A stretch of DNA of 64,000 nt from Zeimonas sp032027205 (GTDB lineage: Bacteria > Pseudomonadota > Gammaproteobacteria > Burkholderiales > Burkholderiaceae_E), in assembly GCA_032027205.1 (NCBI GenBank), contig JAVSMN010000001.1:992001-1056000 (forward strand), given 5' to 3'. Shown here piece after piece: positions 49,569 to 58,598 of this stretch (its first letter is position 1; each line of letters opens with the position of its first letter). A program made the translations under genes and the position numbers. The notes below the pieces were generated by a model. The model had not been told where the DNA came from and did no database searches. It worked only from the letters and a program-made list of their open reading frames with translations.

Positions 49569-49572
49569 ACGC

Positions 49573-50454
49573 GTGCGCATCGTCGAACGCATTGCCGACC
49601 TGCGCGAGGCGCTGCGCGGCCGCGCGCGCACCGCGTTCGTGCCGACGATGGGCAACCTTCACGATGGGCACCTGTCGCTGGTGCGCATCGCGAAGGCGCA
49701 CGGCGAGCCGGTGGTGGCGAGCATCTTCGTAAATCGCCTGCAGTTCGGTCCCAGCGAAGACTTCGGCCGCTATCCGCGCACCTTCGAGCGCGACTGCGAC
49801 GCGTTGCGCGCGGCCGGCTGCGATCTGGTCTTCGCACCGGACGAGAGCGAGCTCTATCCGGTGCCGCAGACCTTCCGCGTCGCGACGCCAGCAGGATTGG
49901 GCGACGTGCTCGAAGGCGAATTCCGCCCCGGCTTCTTCGAAGGCGTCGCCACCGTCGTGCTGAAGCTCTTCGGCTGCGTGCAGCCGGCAGTCGCCGTGTT
50001 CGGGCGCAAGGACTACCAGCAACTGCTCGTCGTGCGAAAGATGGTCGAGCAGTTCGCGCTGCCGATCCGTATCCTGGCCGGCGAGACCTCGCGCGAAGTC
50101 GATGGACTCGCGATGTCGTCGCGCAACGGGTACCTGGATGCCGCGCAACGCACGGAGGCGCCCGCGTTGCACCGCGCGTTGCTCGCGCTGGTCGATCGCA
50201 CGCGTGAGCTGGCAAGGTCCCGGCCTTCGCAGCCGCTGGGCGACCAAGCCGTTCGCGTGGCGCTGCAAGCGCTCGAGCGCGAGGCGATCGACGCGCTGCA
50301 CGTCCGCGGCTGGGCGCCGGACTACCTGGCGATACGGCGTCGCGACGATCTCGCCGCGCCGGGCAGCGCCGACCTCGCGCAAAGCGAGTCGCTCGTCGCA
50401 CTCGGTGCCGCGCGCCTGGGTAGCACCCGACTGATCGACAACATCGAATTTTGA
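49573..50454 (+). CDS. panC: Pantothenate synthetase
   Basis: The 293-residue protein starts at GTG 49573 and has FVPTMGNLHDGHLSLVRIAK, VASIFVNRLQFGPSEDF, FRPGFFEGVATVVLKLF, VAVFGRKDYQQLLVVRKMV and GLAMSSRNGYL. It joins pantoate and beta-alanine. panE is at 15618; panB, usually next to panC, is missing from this operon. Confidence 0.96.
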   Translation: MRIVERIADLREALRGRARTAFVPTMGNLHDGHLSLVRIAKAHGEPVVASIFVNRLQFGPSEDFGRYPRTFERDCDALRAAGCDLVFAPDESELYPVPQTFRVATPAGLGDVLEGEFRPGFFEGVATVVLKLFGCVQPAVAVFGRKDYQQLLVVRKMVEQFALPIRILAGETSREVDGLAMSSRNGYLDAAQRTEAPALHRALLALVDRTRELARSRPSQPLGDQAVRVALQALEREAIDALHVRGWAPDYLAIRRRDDLAAPGSADLAQSESLVALGAARLGSTRLIDNIEF

Positions 50455-50503
50455 AGCGCGGCGCTCGTCGGGCTCGGCGAGCGCCGCCCTGCCGGCGCGC
50501 CGA

Positions 50504-50770
50504 TCAGTGCTTCGTGCGCGCGCCCTTGTGCAGCGCCGGATCCTCGCCCTTCGATCGCGCCTTGCCCGCCTTCTCCGCGTGCTCCATCTGTCGGGCCTCG
50601 TCATCGTTGCGCGGCGCGGCATCCTTCATCGCTTCGCCGACCTTTCCCGACTCGACGAACGCCTCCACGTCCTTGCGGTAGTGACGCGCCGCTTCGTAGT
50701 CGCCTTCGCCCTGCACGCGCGGATGGCTCTTCGCAGGGGCCCCCGAATGCTGCGTCTTGTCGTGCTTCAT
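50504..50770 (-). CDS. Small charged hypothetical protein
   Basis: The 88-residue, Lys/Glu/Asp-rich protein (HDKTQHSGAPAKSH, GDYEAARHYRKDVEAFVESG, DAAPRNDDEARQMEHAEKAG) has no membrane or signal segment and looks helical or disordered. AGAGGAAG precedes the ATG. Proteins with the same EAARxYRKD...VESGKV pattern occur in Burkholderia and relatives without known function. It is convergent with panC. Confidence 0.75.
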   Translation of the reverse strand: MKHDKTQHSGAPAKSHPRVQGEGDYEAARHYRKDVEAFVESGKVGEAMKDAAPRNDDEARQMEHAEKAGKARSKGEDPALHKGARTKH

Positions 50771-50859
50771 GACTTCCTCTTCACTGCAGATCGCGAGATG
50801 CGATCGGAGTGTCGATACGGCAAATCGGAGACCCGCCTCCCGGGGGCGCGCGTCCGCGG

Positions 50860-51882
50860 TCAGCCTTCGTAGCCACGCGGATTCGCCTGCTGCCACCTCC
50901 ACGAATCGGCGCACATCCGCTCGACGCCGTATTCGGCGCGCCAGCCGAGCAAGCTCTCGGCGCGCGCCGGATCCGCATAGCACTGCGCAACGTCGCCCGG
51001 GCGTCGCCCGACGAGCTGGTACGGCACCTCGCGTCCGCTCGCGCGCTCGAAGGCGCGCACCAGTTCGAGCACCGAGCAACCGCTGCCGGTGCCCAGGTTC
51101 ACCGTAAAGACTCCCGGGTGCGCCCGCGCCCGCGCCAGCGCTGCCAGGTGACCGCGCGCGAGGTCGACGACGTGGATGTAGTCGCGCACGCCGGTGCCGT
51201 CGGGCGTCGGCCAGTCGCTGCCGAATACCGACAGTTGCGCGAGCCGGCCGACCGCGACCTGGCTCACGTAGGGCATCAGATTGTTCGGCACGCCGCGCGG
51301 GTCCTCGCCGATGCGCCCGCTCTCGTGTGCGCCCACCGGATTGAAGTAGCGCAGGATGCCCACCGACCAGGCCGGATCGGAGGCTGCGAGATCCTGCAAA
51401 ACTTGCTCGATCATTGCCTTGCTGCGGCCGTACGGATTGGTCGGCGCCACGCGCGCATCCTCGTCGATCGGAACCGACGCCGGGTCGCCATAGACGGTGG
51501 CCGACGAGCTGAACACGATGCGGCGAACGCCGGCCGCGTTCATCGCGCGCAGCAGCGCGACCGAGCCGCCGACGTTGTTGTCGTAGTACACGAGCGGATC
51601 GGCCACCGACTCGCCGACCGCCTTCAATCCGGCGAAGTGGACGACGGCATCGACGCGACGCGATGCGAACACGGCACCCAGCGCTTTCTCGTCGCGGACG
51701 TCGGCGACGACCAGCGGCGCTTCACGCCCGGTGATCGCCGCCACGCGCCCGAGCGACTCGGCACTGGCGTTCGACAGGTTGTCGACGACGACGACGTCCC
51801 AGCCGGCCTGCAGCAGCTCGACCACCGTGTGCGAGCCGATGTACCCGGCCCCGCCCGTCACCAGCACCGATCCCGTTGCCAA
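50860..51882 (-). CDS. galE: UDP-glucose 4-epimerase
   Basis: The 340-residue protein has GSVLVTGGAGYIGSHTVVEL, HFAGLKAVGESV, FSSSATVYGDP, the catalytic YGRSK (NPYGRSKAMIEQVL), ILRYFNPVGAHESG, DYIHVVDLARGHLAAL and a terminal RGYEG typical of GalE. It interconverts UDP-glucose and UDP-galactose for surface polysaccharide. The start is TTG 51882, with AGGGGGCG upstream. It is divergent from manC across 93 bp. Confidence 0.93.
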   Translation of the reverse strand: MATGSVLVTGGAGYIGSHTVVELLQAGWDVVVVDNLSNASAESLGRVAAITGREAPLVVADVRDEKALGAVFASRRVDAVVHFAGLKAVGESVADPLVYYDNNVGGSVALLRAMNAAGVRRIVFSSSATVYGDPASVPIDEDARVAPTNPYGRSKAMIEQVLQDLAASDPAWSVGILRYFNPVGAHESGRIGEDPRGVPNNLMPYVSQVAVGRLAQLSVFGSDWPTPDGTGVRDYIHVVDLARGHLAALARARAHPGVFTVNLGTGSGCSVLELVRAFERASGREVPYQLVGRRPGDVAQCYADPARAESLLGWRAEYGVERMCADSWRWQQANPRGYEG

Positions 51883-51962
51883 AGCCCGCCCCCTGTCGCT
51901 TGCGCCGCAAGGCCTTCGGGCGCGTCGTGTCAAGTTTCGCACGGCGCCGAAACGGCGACCCG

Positions 51963-51968
51963 TACAAT
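51963..51968 (+). promoter_or_regulatory. Candidate -10 box of manC
   Basis: TACAAT (5 of 6), seven bases (CGCGCGC) and the manC ATG at 51976. Initiation is predicted within one base of the start codon. No Shine-Dalgarno. Confidence 0.5.
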
Positions 51969-51975
51969 CGCGCGC

Positions 51976-53409
51976 ATGCTGATCCCCGTCGTCCTTTCCG
52001 GCGGAGCCGGAACCCGCCTGTGGCCGGTCTCGCGCGAGGCCTTCCCGAAGCCGTTCATGAAGCTCGGCGGCGCGTCGAGCCTGCTGCAGCGAACGCTCGA
52101 ACGCGCGCTGCCGCTCGCCGACGGTGGACGCGCGGCGATCGTCACCAACCGCGAATACTTCTTCAAGACGCGTGAGGAAATCGACTGCTGTGCAGGCGCG
52201 CGCGGCGTGCGGGTCACGCAACTGCTCGAGCCGGTCGGCCGCAATACCGCACCCGCCGTCGCGCTCGCCGCGCTGTGGGCGAGCACGATCGATCCGGACG
52301 CGGTGCTGCTCGTGCTGCCGGCGGATCACCTGATTCCCGACGTCGACTCGTTTCGCGAGATCGCACGCCAGGCCGCCGAACTGGCGGCGGCCGGCTCGAT
52401 CGTGCTGTTCGGCATCCGGCCGAGCGCGCCCGAAACCGGCTTCGGCTACATCGAGATGGGCGACGCACTGACGGGCGAGGCGCGCGCCGTACGCCGATTC
52501 GTCGAGAAGCCCGACGCTGCGCTTGCCGTGCAGTTCCTCGCCGACGGCAGCTTCGTCTGGAACAGCGGCATGTTCTGCTTCCGCGCGCAGACGATCCTCG
52601 ACGCGATGCAGATGCACGCGCCGGAACTCCTCGCCTCGGCGCGCGCGGCGTGGGAGGCGAGTCGCGCCGACGCCACCGACGAAAAGCTTGCCATCGCAGA
52701 GCAACCCTTCCTCGCGTGCCCGGAGATCTCGATCGACTACGCGGTGATGGAGAAGGCCGACGACGTCGTCGTGCTGCCGGCCGCGTTCCACTGGAGCGAC
52801 ATCGGTTCGTGGAAGGCGGTGGCCGAAGAGCTCCAGCCCGACGCCGACGGCAACACCACCGTCGGCGAGGCGCTGCTGCAGGGGGCGAAGAACACGCACG
52901 TGCAGAGCGAAGACCGGCTCGTGGCGGCCGTGGGAGTGGAGAACCTGCTGATCGTCGACACACCCGACGCGCTGCTCGTCGCCGACAAGGACGCGAGCCA
53001 GCAGGTGCGCGCGATCGTCGAGCGCCTGAAGTCCAGCGGCCACGAGGCAGCGCGGCTGCACCGCACCGTCGCGCGGCCCTGGGGCACGTACACCGTTCTG
53101 CAGGAGGGCCCGCGCTTCAAGATCAAGCGCATCGAGGTCAAGCCGAAGGAGCGCCTGTCGCTGCAGATGCACCACCATCGCAGCGAGCACTGGATCGTCG
53201 TCTCGGGCACCGCGAAAGTGCAATGCGACGAGCGCGTGCACCTGGTCGCCGCCAACGAGTCGACCTACATTCCGATCGGAACGCGGCATCGCCTGGAGAA
53301 CCCCGGCGTCGTGCCGCTGGTGATGATCGAAGTGCAGTGCGGCGACTATCTCGGCGAGGACGACATCGTCCGCTTCGACGACGCATACGGGCGTCCGACC
53401 GGGGCCTGA
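51976..53409 (+). CDS. manC: Mannose-1-phosphate guanylyltransferase / mannose-6-phosphate isomerase
   Basis: The 477-residue protein is the bifunctional type: GGAGTRLWPVSREAFPKPFM (nucleotide-binding), LEPVGRNTAPAVALAAL, RRFVEKPDAALA, FVWNSGMFCFRAQTIL, ISIDYAVMEKADDVVVLPA, then a C-terminal cupin-like PMI domain (ARPWGTYTVLQEGPRFKIKR, LQMHHHRSEHWIVVSG, YIPIGTRHRLENPG). It makes GDP-mannose for surface polysaccharide. Adjacent galE supports that role. Confidence 0.95.
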   Translation: MLIPVVLSGGAGTRLWPVSREAFPKPFMKLGGASSLLQRTLERALPLADGGRAAIVTNREYFFKTREEIDCCAGARGVRVTQLLEPVGRNTAPAVALAALWASTIDPDAVLLVLPADHLIPDVDSFREIARQAAELAAAGSIVLFGIRPSAPETGFGYIEMGDALTGEARAVRRFVEKPDAALAVQFLADGSFVWNSGMFCFRAQTILDAMQMHAPELLASARAAWEASRADATDEKLAIAEQPFLACPEISIDYAVMEKADDVVVLPAAFHWSDIGSWKAVAEELQPDADGNTTVGEALLQGAKNTHVQSEDRLVAAVGVENLLIVDTPDALLVADKDASQQVRAIVERLKSSGHEAARLHRTVARPWGTYTVLQEGPRFKIKRIEVKPKERLSLQMHHHRSEHWIVVSGTAKVQCDERVHLVAANESTYIPIGTRHRLENPGVVPLVMIEVQCGDYLGEDDIVRFDDAYGRPTGA

Positions 53410-53417
53410 GTCTTCCG

Positions 53418-54107
53418 TTGGCCAAGGCCCGGTTCTTCTATGCGCTGCGGCCCGATCCGGCCGCCGCCGGCGCGCTCGCCGCGATCGCCGCGCAAGCCGC
53501 GACGAGATGGGGTGGGCACGCCTTTGCCGCCGGCGACATTCACCTGACGCTCGCCTTCGTGGGCATGCAGCCGCTCGAGCAGCAACCGGCGCTGCAGGCG
53601 ATCCTGCACGGACTGCCCGCGCGCTTCGACGTTTCCGACACCGCGCGAACGCCCGGCGAGACCGATGCGCCGGACACGCCGGACGCCGATCCGATGCCGG
53701 CGCTCGCGTTGTCGCGACTGGGCAGCTTCGGTCACGGCGTCCTGTGGATCGGACCGGCGCGTCGCAGCGACCAAGCAGCACCCGCGCGCAGCTTCGCACA
53801 CGCGCTCGCGCAGGAAATCCGGTCGCGCCTGCGCGCCGCGCAGATCGCCTTCGACGAACGGCCGCTGAAGCTGCACGCGACCATCGTGCGCGGCGCCCGC
53901 GGTTTCGGCGACGAACGCCGCGGCGAGCCCGCCGATGCGGCAGCTTCGGCCGATGCCGATGCCGGCGCCGACGACCGGCTTGCGGTCACCTCGCCGCCGA
54001 TCGTCGCGCGCGCATGGTCGCTCGCGCTCGGCGCATCGGATGGCGCGTCGACGCCGCTGCGACGCTATCGCTGGTGGGGGCCAGCCGCGTCGGCGAGTTC
54101 GGCATGA
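53418..54107 (+). CDS. thpR: RNA 2',3'-cyclic phosphodiesterase (ThpR/LigT)
   Basis: The 229-residue protein has the two catalytic HxTx motifs of the 2H superfamily (IHLTLAFVG and LHATIVRG). It opens TTG 53418 with AKARFFYALRPDPAA. Two Asp/Ala-rich inserts make it longer than usual (about 180-190). The 3' end overlaps phoB (ATGA). Confidence 0.85.
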   Translation: MAKARFFYALRPDPAAAGALAAIAAQAATRWGGHAFAAGDIHLTLAFVGMQPLEQQPALQAILHGLPARFDVSDTARTPGETDAPDTPDADPMPALALSRLGSFGHGVLWIGPARRSDQAAPARSFAHALAQEIRSRLRAAQIAFDERPLKLHATIVRGARGFGDERRGEPADAAASADADAGADDRLAVTSPPIVARAWSLALGASDGASTPLRRYRWWGPAASASSA

Positions 54108-54811
54108 GCGCGCGCATTCTCGTCGTCGAGGACGAACCGGCGATCCGCGAACTGGTCGCCGTCAACCTTCGGCACGCCGGTTATCGGGTCGACGGAGTCG
54201 ACTCGGCCGAGGCGGCCCGCGCCGCGATCGGGCAAGCGCTGCCCGACCTGATCGTCCTCGACTGGATGCTGCCGGGCGAGTCGGGCGTCGACTTCGCCAG
54301 GGCGCTGCGCGCGGACGCGCGCACCGGCGCGGTGCCGATCGTGCTGCTGACGGCGCGCGCGCACGAGGGCGACAAGCTGCTCGGCTTCGAACGGGGCGTG
54401 GACGACTACATCACCAAGCCGTTCTCCACTCGCGAACTCGTCGCTCGCGTGCGCGCGGTGCTGCGTCGCGCCGCCACGGTCACGGAGGCGACGACGGGAG
54501 CGGCCGACGAAGCGCCGATCGAGATCGAAGGCCTGCGCCTGGAACCGGCCGCCGTGCGCGTGAGTGCCGGCGACGCTCGCCTCTCGCTCAGTCCGACCGA
54601 GTTCCGGTTGCTGCATTTCCTGATGCGCAACGCCGACCGCGCCGTTTCGCGCGATCGCCTGCTCGACGAAGTGTGGGGCGATCGCGTGTATATTGACCGG
54701 CGCACGGTAGACGTGCACATCCGGCGGTTGCGGCTCGCGCTGGCCCCCAGCGGCCACGACCGGTTGATCGAAACCGTACGCGGGGAAGGCTACCGCTTCG
54801 CGCGCAGCTGA
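54104..54811 (+). CDS. phoB: Phosphate regulon response regulator PhoB
   Basis: The 235-residue protein has a complete receiver (acidic pair E9-D10, phospho-acceptor D53 in VLDWMLPGESG, K105 in DYITKPFSTRELVAR) and an OmpR-type DNA-binding domain (LSPTEFRLLHFLM, RTVDVHIRRLRLAL, ETVRGEGYRFA). It activates Pho-box promoters such as those at 60797 and perhaps 61115. phoR follows after 41 bp. Confidence 0.95.
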   Translation: MSARILVVEDEPAIRELVAVNLRHAGYRVDGVDSAEAARAAIGQALPDLIVLDWMLPGESGVDFARALRADARTGAVPIVLLTARAHEGDKLLGFERGVDDYITKPFSTRELVARVRAVLRRAATVTEATTGAADEAPIEIEGLRLEPAAVRVSAGDARLSLSPTEFRLLHFLMRNADRAVSRDRLLDEVWGDRVYIDRRTVDVHIRRLRLALAPSGHDRLIETVRGEGYRFARS

Positions 54812-54852
54812 GCGCCGACTCCGCAATCTTCGCGCCAACGTCCGGGAACGCC

Positions 54853-56256
54853 GTGCGCCTCGTGTTTCGCAATCTGGCGGCCATCGTCGCCGCCGTCCTG
54901 ATCGCCGCGCTGCTCGACGCGTACGTGTCGGAACGAGCCGCGGTCTGGTGGCTCGGCCTCGTGCTCGTCGTATACGCGCTCAGCGAAACCGCCTATCTCG
55001 CACGCCTGCACCACTGGGCCACGCTGCCGCGCAACCGGTCCCTGCCTGCCGGCTACGGCCCCTGGCGCGCGCTGATCGCGCGCCTTTCGCGTTTCGCGCG
55101 GCAGGAGGTCGATGCGCAGGGCGAGCTCGCCTCGGAGCTCGCGCGCATCCACGGGGCCGTCGACCAGTTGCCCGATGGCCTCGTCGTGCTCGACCGCTAC
55201 GACCACGTGTTGTGGGCCAACGACGCGGCCGAGAGCCTGCACGGCATCTTCGGCACGCGACGTCCGATCCACCACTTCATCCGGCAGCCCGAGCTGGCGA
55301 GCCTGCTCGCGTCGAACGAGCCGGGCAGCTCGATCCGCGTCGAGCTGCCCGGTCGGCCCGGCCGCATCTACGAGTTGCTGCTGCACCGGGCGCAGGGCGA
55401 TCAGAAACTGCTGATCACGCGCGACGTCACCGAGCGCGCGAAGCTCGACGCGATGCGCAGCGACTTCGTCGCCAACGTCTCGCACGAGATCCGCACGCCG
55501 GTCACCGTGATCGCCGGGTTCGCCGAAACGCTGCTCACGCTCGATCTCGACGCCGAGCAGCGGCGCCAGTACCTCCAATCGATCCTCGCGCAGAGCCGCA
55601 CGATGCAGCGGCTCGTCGACGATCTGCTGACGATCTCCTCCCTCGAGAGCGACACGCAGGCGCTCGACGACGAAGCCGTCGATGTCGCGTCGCTGCTCGA
55701 GCGACTGGTCGACGAGGCCCGTTCGATCTCGGCCGGCCGCCACGAGATCTCGCTCGTCCTCGACGGACCGCGGCGCGTGCTCGCTTCCCCCGGCGAGCTC
55801 GAGAGCGCGGTGCGCAACCTGCTGACCAACGCGATCCGCTACACGCCCGACGGCGGTCGCATCGCGGTCGACTGGCGCGTGCAGGACGCCGAGGGGCGCA
55901 TCTCGGTGCGCGATACCGGAATCGGCATTCCGCCCGAGCATCTGCCGCGACTCGCCGAGCGCTTCTACCGCGTCGATCGCGGCCGCTCGCGCGCCACCGG
56001 CGGCACGGGCCTGGGACTGGCGATCGTCAAGCGCATCCTGGCGCGCCACCAGGGGCACCTGCGCTTCGACAGCGCCCCGGGGCGCGGCAGCACCTTCGTG
56101 CTGGGCCTGCCCACCGTGCGCCTGATTCCCGACGCCGCGCCGGCAGTCGCGCCGCAGGCCGCGGCGCCCGCCGACGGCAGCGCAGCAACTTCGGCCGGAA
56201 CCCCTGCCGATCAACCGCCTTCGTCGACCTCCCGGTCGGAGCCGACCGGCGCCTGA
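54853..56256 (+). CDS. phoR: Phosphate regulon sensor histidine kinase PhoR
   Basis: The 467-residue protein starts at GTG 54853. It has two N-terminal membrane helices (RNLAAIVAAVLIAALLDAY, AVWWLGLVLVVYALSETAYL), a PAS-like domain (DQLPDGLVVLDRYDHVLWAN), the H box VANVSHEIRTPVTVIAGFAE, and the ATPase N and G boxes (LLTNAIRYTPDGGRI, RDTGIGIP, GGTGLGLAIVKRIL). An Ala/Pro-rich tail of about 45 residues overlaps phoU on the other strand. Confidence 0.95.
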   Translation: MRLVFRNLAAIVAAVLIAALLDAYVSERAAVWWLGLVLVVYALSETAYLARLHHWATLPRNRSLPAGYGPWRALIARLSRFARQEVDAQGELASELARIHGAVDQLPDGLVVLDRYDHVLWANDAAESLHGIFGTRRPIHHFIRQPELASLLASNEPGSSIRVELPGRPGRIYELLLHRAQGDQKLLITRDVTERAKLDAMRSDFVANVSHEIRTPVTVIAGFAETLLTLDLDAEQRRQYLQSILAQSRTMQRLVDDLLTISSLESDTQALDDEAVDVASLLERLVDEARSISAGRHEISLVLDGPRRVLASPGELESAVRNLLTNAIRYTPDGGRIAVDWRVQDAEGRISVRDTGIGIPPEHLPRLAERFYRVDRGRSRATGGTGLGLAIVKRILARHQGHLRFDSAPGRGSTFVLGLPTVRLIPDAAPAVAPQAAAPADGSAATSAGTPADQPPSSTSRSEPTGA

Positions 56257-56915
56257 CGCAGGTCCACGCCCTCGACCAGCAGGGCGACGTGCTCGGCGAT
56301 GTTCTTCGCGTGATCGCCGACGCGCTCGATCGACTGCACGACGAACACGGCGGCAAGCCCGGAAGTGACGGCGCCGGGCTGCGCGGCCATCGCCTGAACC
56401 AGCTGCCCGATCAGGCGATCGCGCAACTCGTCGACCTCGTCGTCGCTGGCGGCCAGCTGCGCGGCCACCGTCGGATCGTGCCGCACGAATGCGTCGATGG
56501 CCGCATCGAACATCGTGCGCACCCGCGACCCCATGCGCTCGATCTCGTCGAGGCCGATCGGCGACGGCGCATCAGCGAAATCGCGGCTGCGGATCGCGAT
56601 CTTCTTTGCCTCGTCGCCGATGCGCTCGAGGTCGTTGACGATGTGGATCACGGCGATGATCTCGCGCAGGTCGATGGCGATCGGCTGGCGGCGAGCGATC
56701 GTGCGGTTGCAGCGCAGGTCCGACTCGACCTGCAGCTGGTTCACGCGCAGGTCGTCGAGCAGCACGGCCTCGACCAGTTGCGGATCGTACCGACGGATGG
56801 CGTCGATCGCGCGAACCATCTGCCGCTCGACGAGGCCGGCCATCGTCGTTACCGTGCTGCGCAACACCTCGATGTCGGTGTCGAAGGTGCGGTGAGCGTA
56901 TTCGCGGTTGGTCAT
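56211..56915 (-). CDS. phoU: Phosphate signalling regulator PhoU
   Basis: The 234-residue protein has the double three-helix PhoU repeat: LRSTVTTMAGLVERQMVRAI, RTIARRQPIAIDLREIIAVI, HIVNDLERIGDEAKKIAIRS and the second copy ending VVQSIERVGDHAKNIAEHVALL. It links Pst flux to PhoR. It is the last gene of pstSCAB-phoU and overlaps the phoR 3' end by 46 bp, tail to tail. Confidence 0.95.
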   Translation of the reverse strand: MTNREYAHRTFDTDIEVLRSTVTTMAGLVERQMVRAIDAIRRYDPQLVEAVLLDDLRVNQLQVESDLRCNRTIARRQPIAIDLREIIAVIHIVNDLERIGDEAKKIAIRSRDFADAPSPIGLDEIERMGSRVRTMFDAAIDAFVRHDPTVAAQLAASDDEVDELRDRLIGQLVQAMAAQPGAVTSGLAAVFVVQSIERVGDHAKNIAEHVALLVEGVDLRQAPVGSDREVDEGG

Positions 56916-56938
56916 GTCGATGCTCCGTGCGTGCGCGC

Positions 56939-57718
56939 TCAGCCGAAGCGGCCGGTGATGTAGTCCTCGGTGGCCTTCTTGCGCGGCCTGACGAAGATAT
57001 CGTCGGTCTGGCCGAACTCGACGAGCTCGCCGAGGTACATGTACGCCGTGTAGTCCGAGATGCGCGCCGCCTGCTGCATGTTGTGCGTGACGATCACGAT
57101 CGTGTACTCGTTCTTCAGCTCCGCGACGAGCTCCTCGATGCGCGACGTCGAGATCGGATCGAGCGCGCTGGTCGGCTCGTCGAGCAGCAACACCTCCGGC
57201 TTCACCGCGACCATGCGCGCGATGCACAGCCGCTGCTGCTGTCCGCCCGACAGGCTCAGGCCGCTCGAGTCGAGCTTGTCCTTCACTTCCTCCCACAACG
57301 CCGCCTTGCGCAGCGCCCATTCGACGCGGGCCTGCATGGCATCGCGCGGCAGCTTCTCGTACAGCCGCACGCCGAAGGCGATGTTCTCGAAGATCGTCAT
57401 CGGAAACGGCGTCGGCTTCTGGAACACCATGCCGACCTTCGCGCGCAGCAGATTGACGTCCACCGACGGATCGAGGACGTTGCGGCCCGCCATGCGGATC
57501 TCGCCTTCGGCGCGCTGGTTCGGGTAGAGGTCGAACATTCGGTTGAAGGTGCGCAACAGCGTCGACTTGCCGCAACCCGACGGCCCGATGAATGCGGTAA
57601 CGCGATTGCGCGTGACGTCGAGCGATACGTCGGTCAGTCCGCGGAACCGGCCGTAATAGAACGACAGGCCCCTCACTTCGATGGCTGCCGACGGTTCGAC
57701 CGGAACGGTTGCCTGCAT
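56939..57718 (-). CDS. pstB: Phosphate ABC transporter ATP-binding protein PstB
   Basis: The 259-residue protein has Walker A FIGPSGCGKSTLLR, GMVFQKPTPFPMTIFENIAF, signature LSGGQQQRLCIARM, Walker B VLLLDEPTSALDPIST and IVTHNMQQAARISDYTAYMY, all PstB-typical. It powers phosphate import. phoU follows after 23 bp. Confidence 0.96.
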   Translation of the reverse strand: MQATVPVEPSAAIEVRGLSFYYGRFRGLTDVSLDVTRNRVTAFIGPSGCGKSTLLRTFNRMFDLYPNQRAEGEIRMAGRNVLDPSVDVNLLRAKVGMVFQKPTPFPMTIFENIAFGVRLYEKLPRDAMQARVEWALRKAALWEEVKDKLDSSGLSLSGGQQQRLCIARMVAVKPEVLLLDEPTSALDPISTSRIEELVAELKNEYTIVIVTHNMQQAARISDYTAYMYLGELVEFGQTDDIFVRPRKKATEDYITGRFG

Positions 57719-57742
57719 TTGTCTTTCCTGCTCCCTGCAGCT

Positions 57743-58591
57743 TCAGCCGCTTTGACGATCGCGAAACATCACGCGCGCGAGCACGTTCAGCCCGAGCACG
57801 ACGAGCGCGATCAGCGCCGCGCCGCCCCAGGCGAGCTGCTGCCAGTTCTCGTACGGACTCATCGCGAAGTTGTAGATCACCACCGGCAGGTTCGCCATCG
57901 GCGCACCCATGTCGACGGTGAAGAACTGGTTGTTCAGCGCAGTGAACAACAGCGGCGCCGTTTCCCCCGCGATGCGCGCCACGGCCAGCAGCACGCCGGT
58001 GACGACGCCGCCGCGCACCGCGCGCAGCGCGACCGCGAGGCTCACCCGCCAGCGCGGCGCCCCGAGCGCGAACGCAGCCTCGCGCAGGCTGCCCGGCACG
58101 AGCAGCAGCATGTTCTCGGTGGTGCGCACGACGACGGGAATGGCAATCAGCGCGAGCGCGAGCGACCCCGACCATCCGGAGAAGTGGCCGACGGTGGCGA
58201 CCGCGATCGCGTAGACGAACAGCCCGATCACGATCGACGGCGCCGACAGCATGATGTCGGTGACGAAACGCGTGATCGCCGCGAAGCGCGAGCGCGGGCC
58301 GAACTCGGCGAGATGGATGCCGGCGAGGATGCCGATCGGCGTTGCGACGAAGGTCGCGACGCCGACCATCATCGCGCTGCCGACGATCGCGTTCGCCAGC
58401 CCCCCACCCTCGGTGCCGGGTGCCGGCGTCGATTCGACGAACAGCTCCGCGCCGAATGCGGCGAACCCCGACGAGAACAGCGTCCACAGGATCCAGCCGA
58501 GCGCGGCCAGCCCGATCGACATCGCCGCCGCCGACAGCGCGAGACCGGCGGCGTTAACGAACTTGCGTCGGCGGTACGTGAAGGTGTCCAT
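57743..58591 (-). CDS. pstA: Phosphate ABC transporter permease PstA
   Basis: The 282-residue protein has six membrane helices and the PstA segments GGLANAIVGSAMMVGVATFV, DIMLSAPSIVIGLFVYAI, the coupling loop REAAFALGAPRWRVSLAVAL and RIAGETAPLLFTALNNQFF. The ATG at 58591 gives the usual short cytoplasmic start. pstC ends seven bases upstream. Confidence 0.95.
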   Translation of the reverse strand: MDTFTYRRRKFVNAAGLALSAAAMSIGLAALGWILWTLFSSGFAAFGAELFVESTPAPGTEGGGLANAIVGSAMMVGVATFVATPIGILAGIHLAEFGPRSRFAAITRFVTDIMLSAPSIVIGLFVYAIAVATVGHFSGWSGSLALALIAIPVVVRTTENMLLLVPGSLREAAFALGAPRWRVSLAVALRAVRGGVVTGVLLAVARIAGETAPLLFTALNNQFFTVDMGAPMANLPVVIYNFAMSPYENWQQLAWGGAALIALVVLGLNVLARVMFRDRQSG

Positions 58592-58598
58592 GCCGATC

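Noticed and set aside
51905..51933. TTGACA on the minus strand as a galE -35 box
   Set aside because: The -35 match is perfect, but no acceptable -10 box lies 16-18 bp downstream (TTGCGG), so I did not list it as a promoter.
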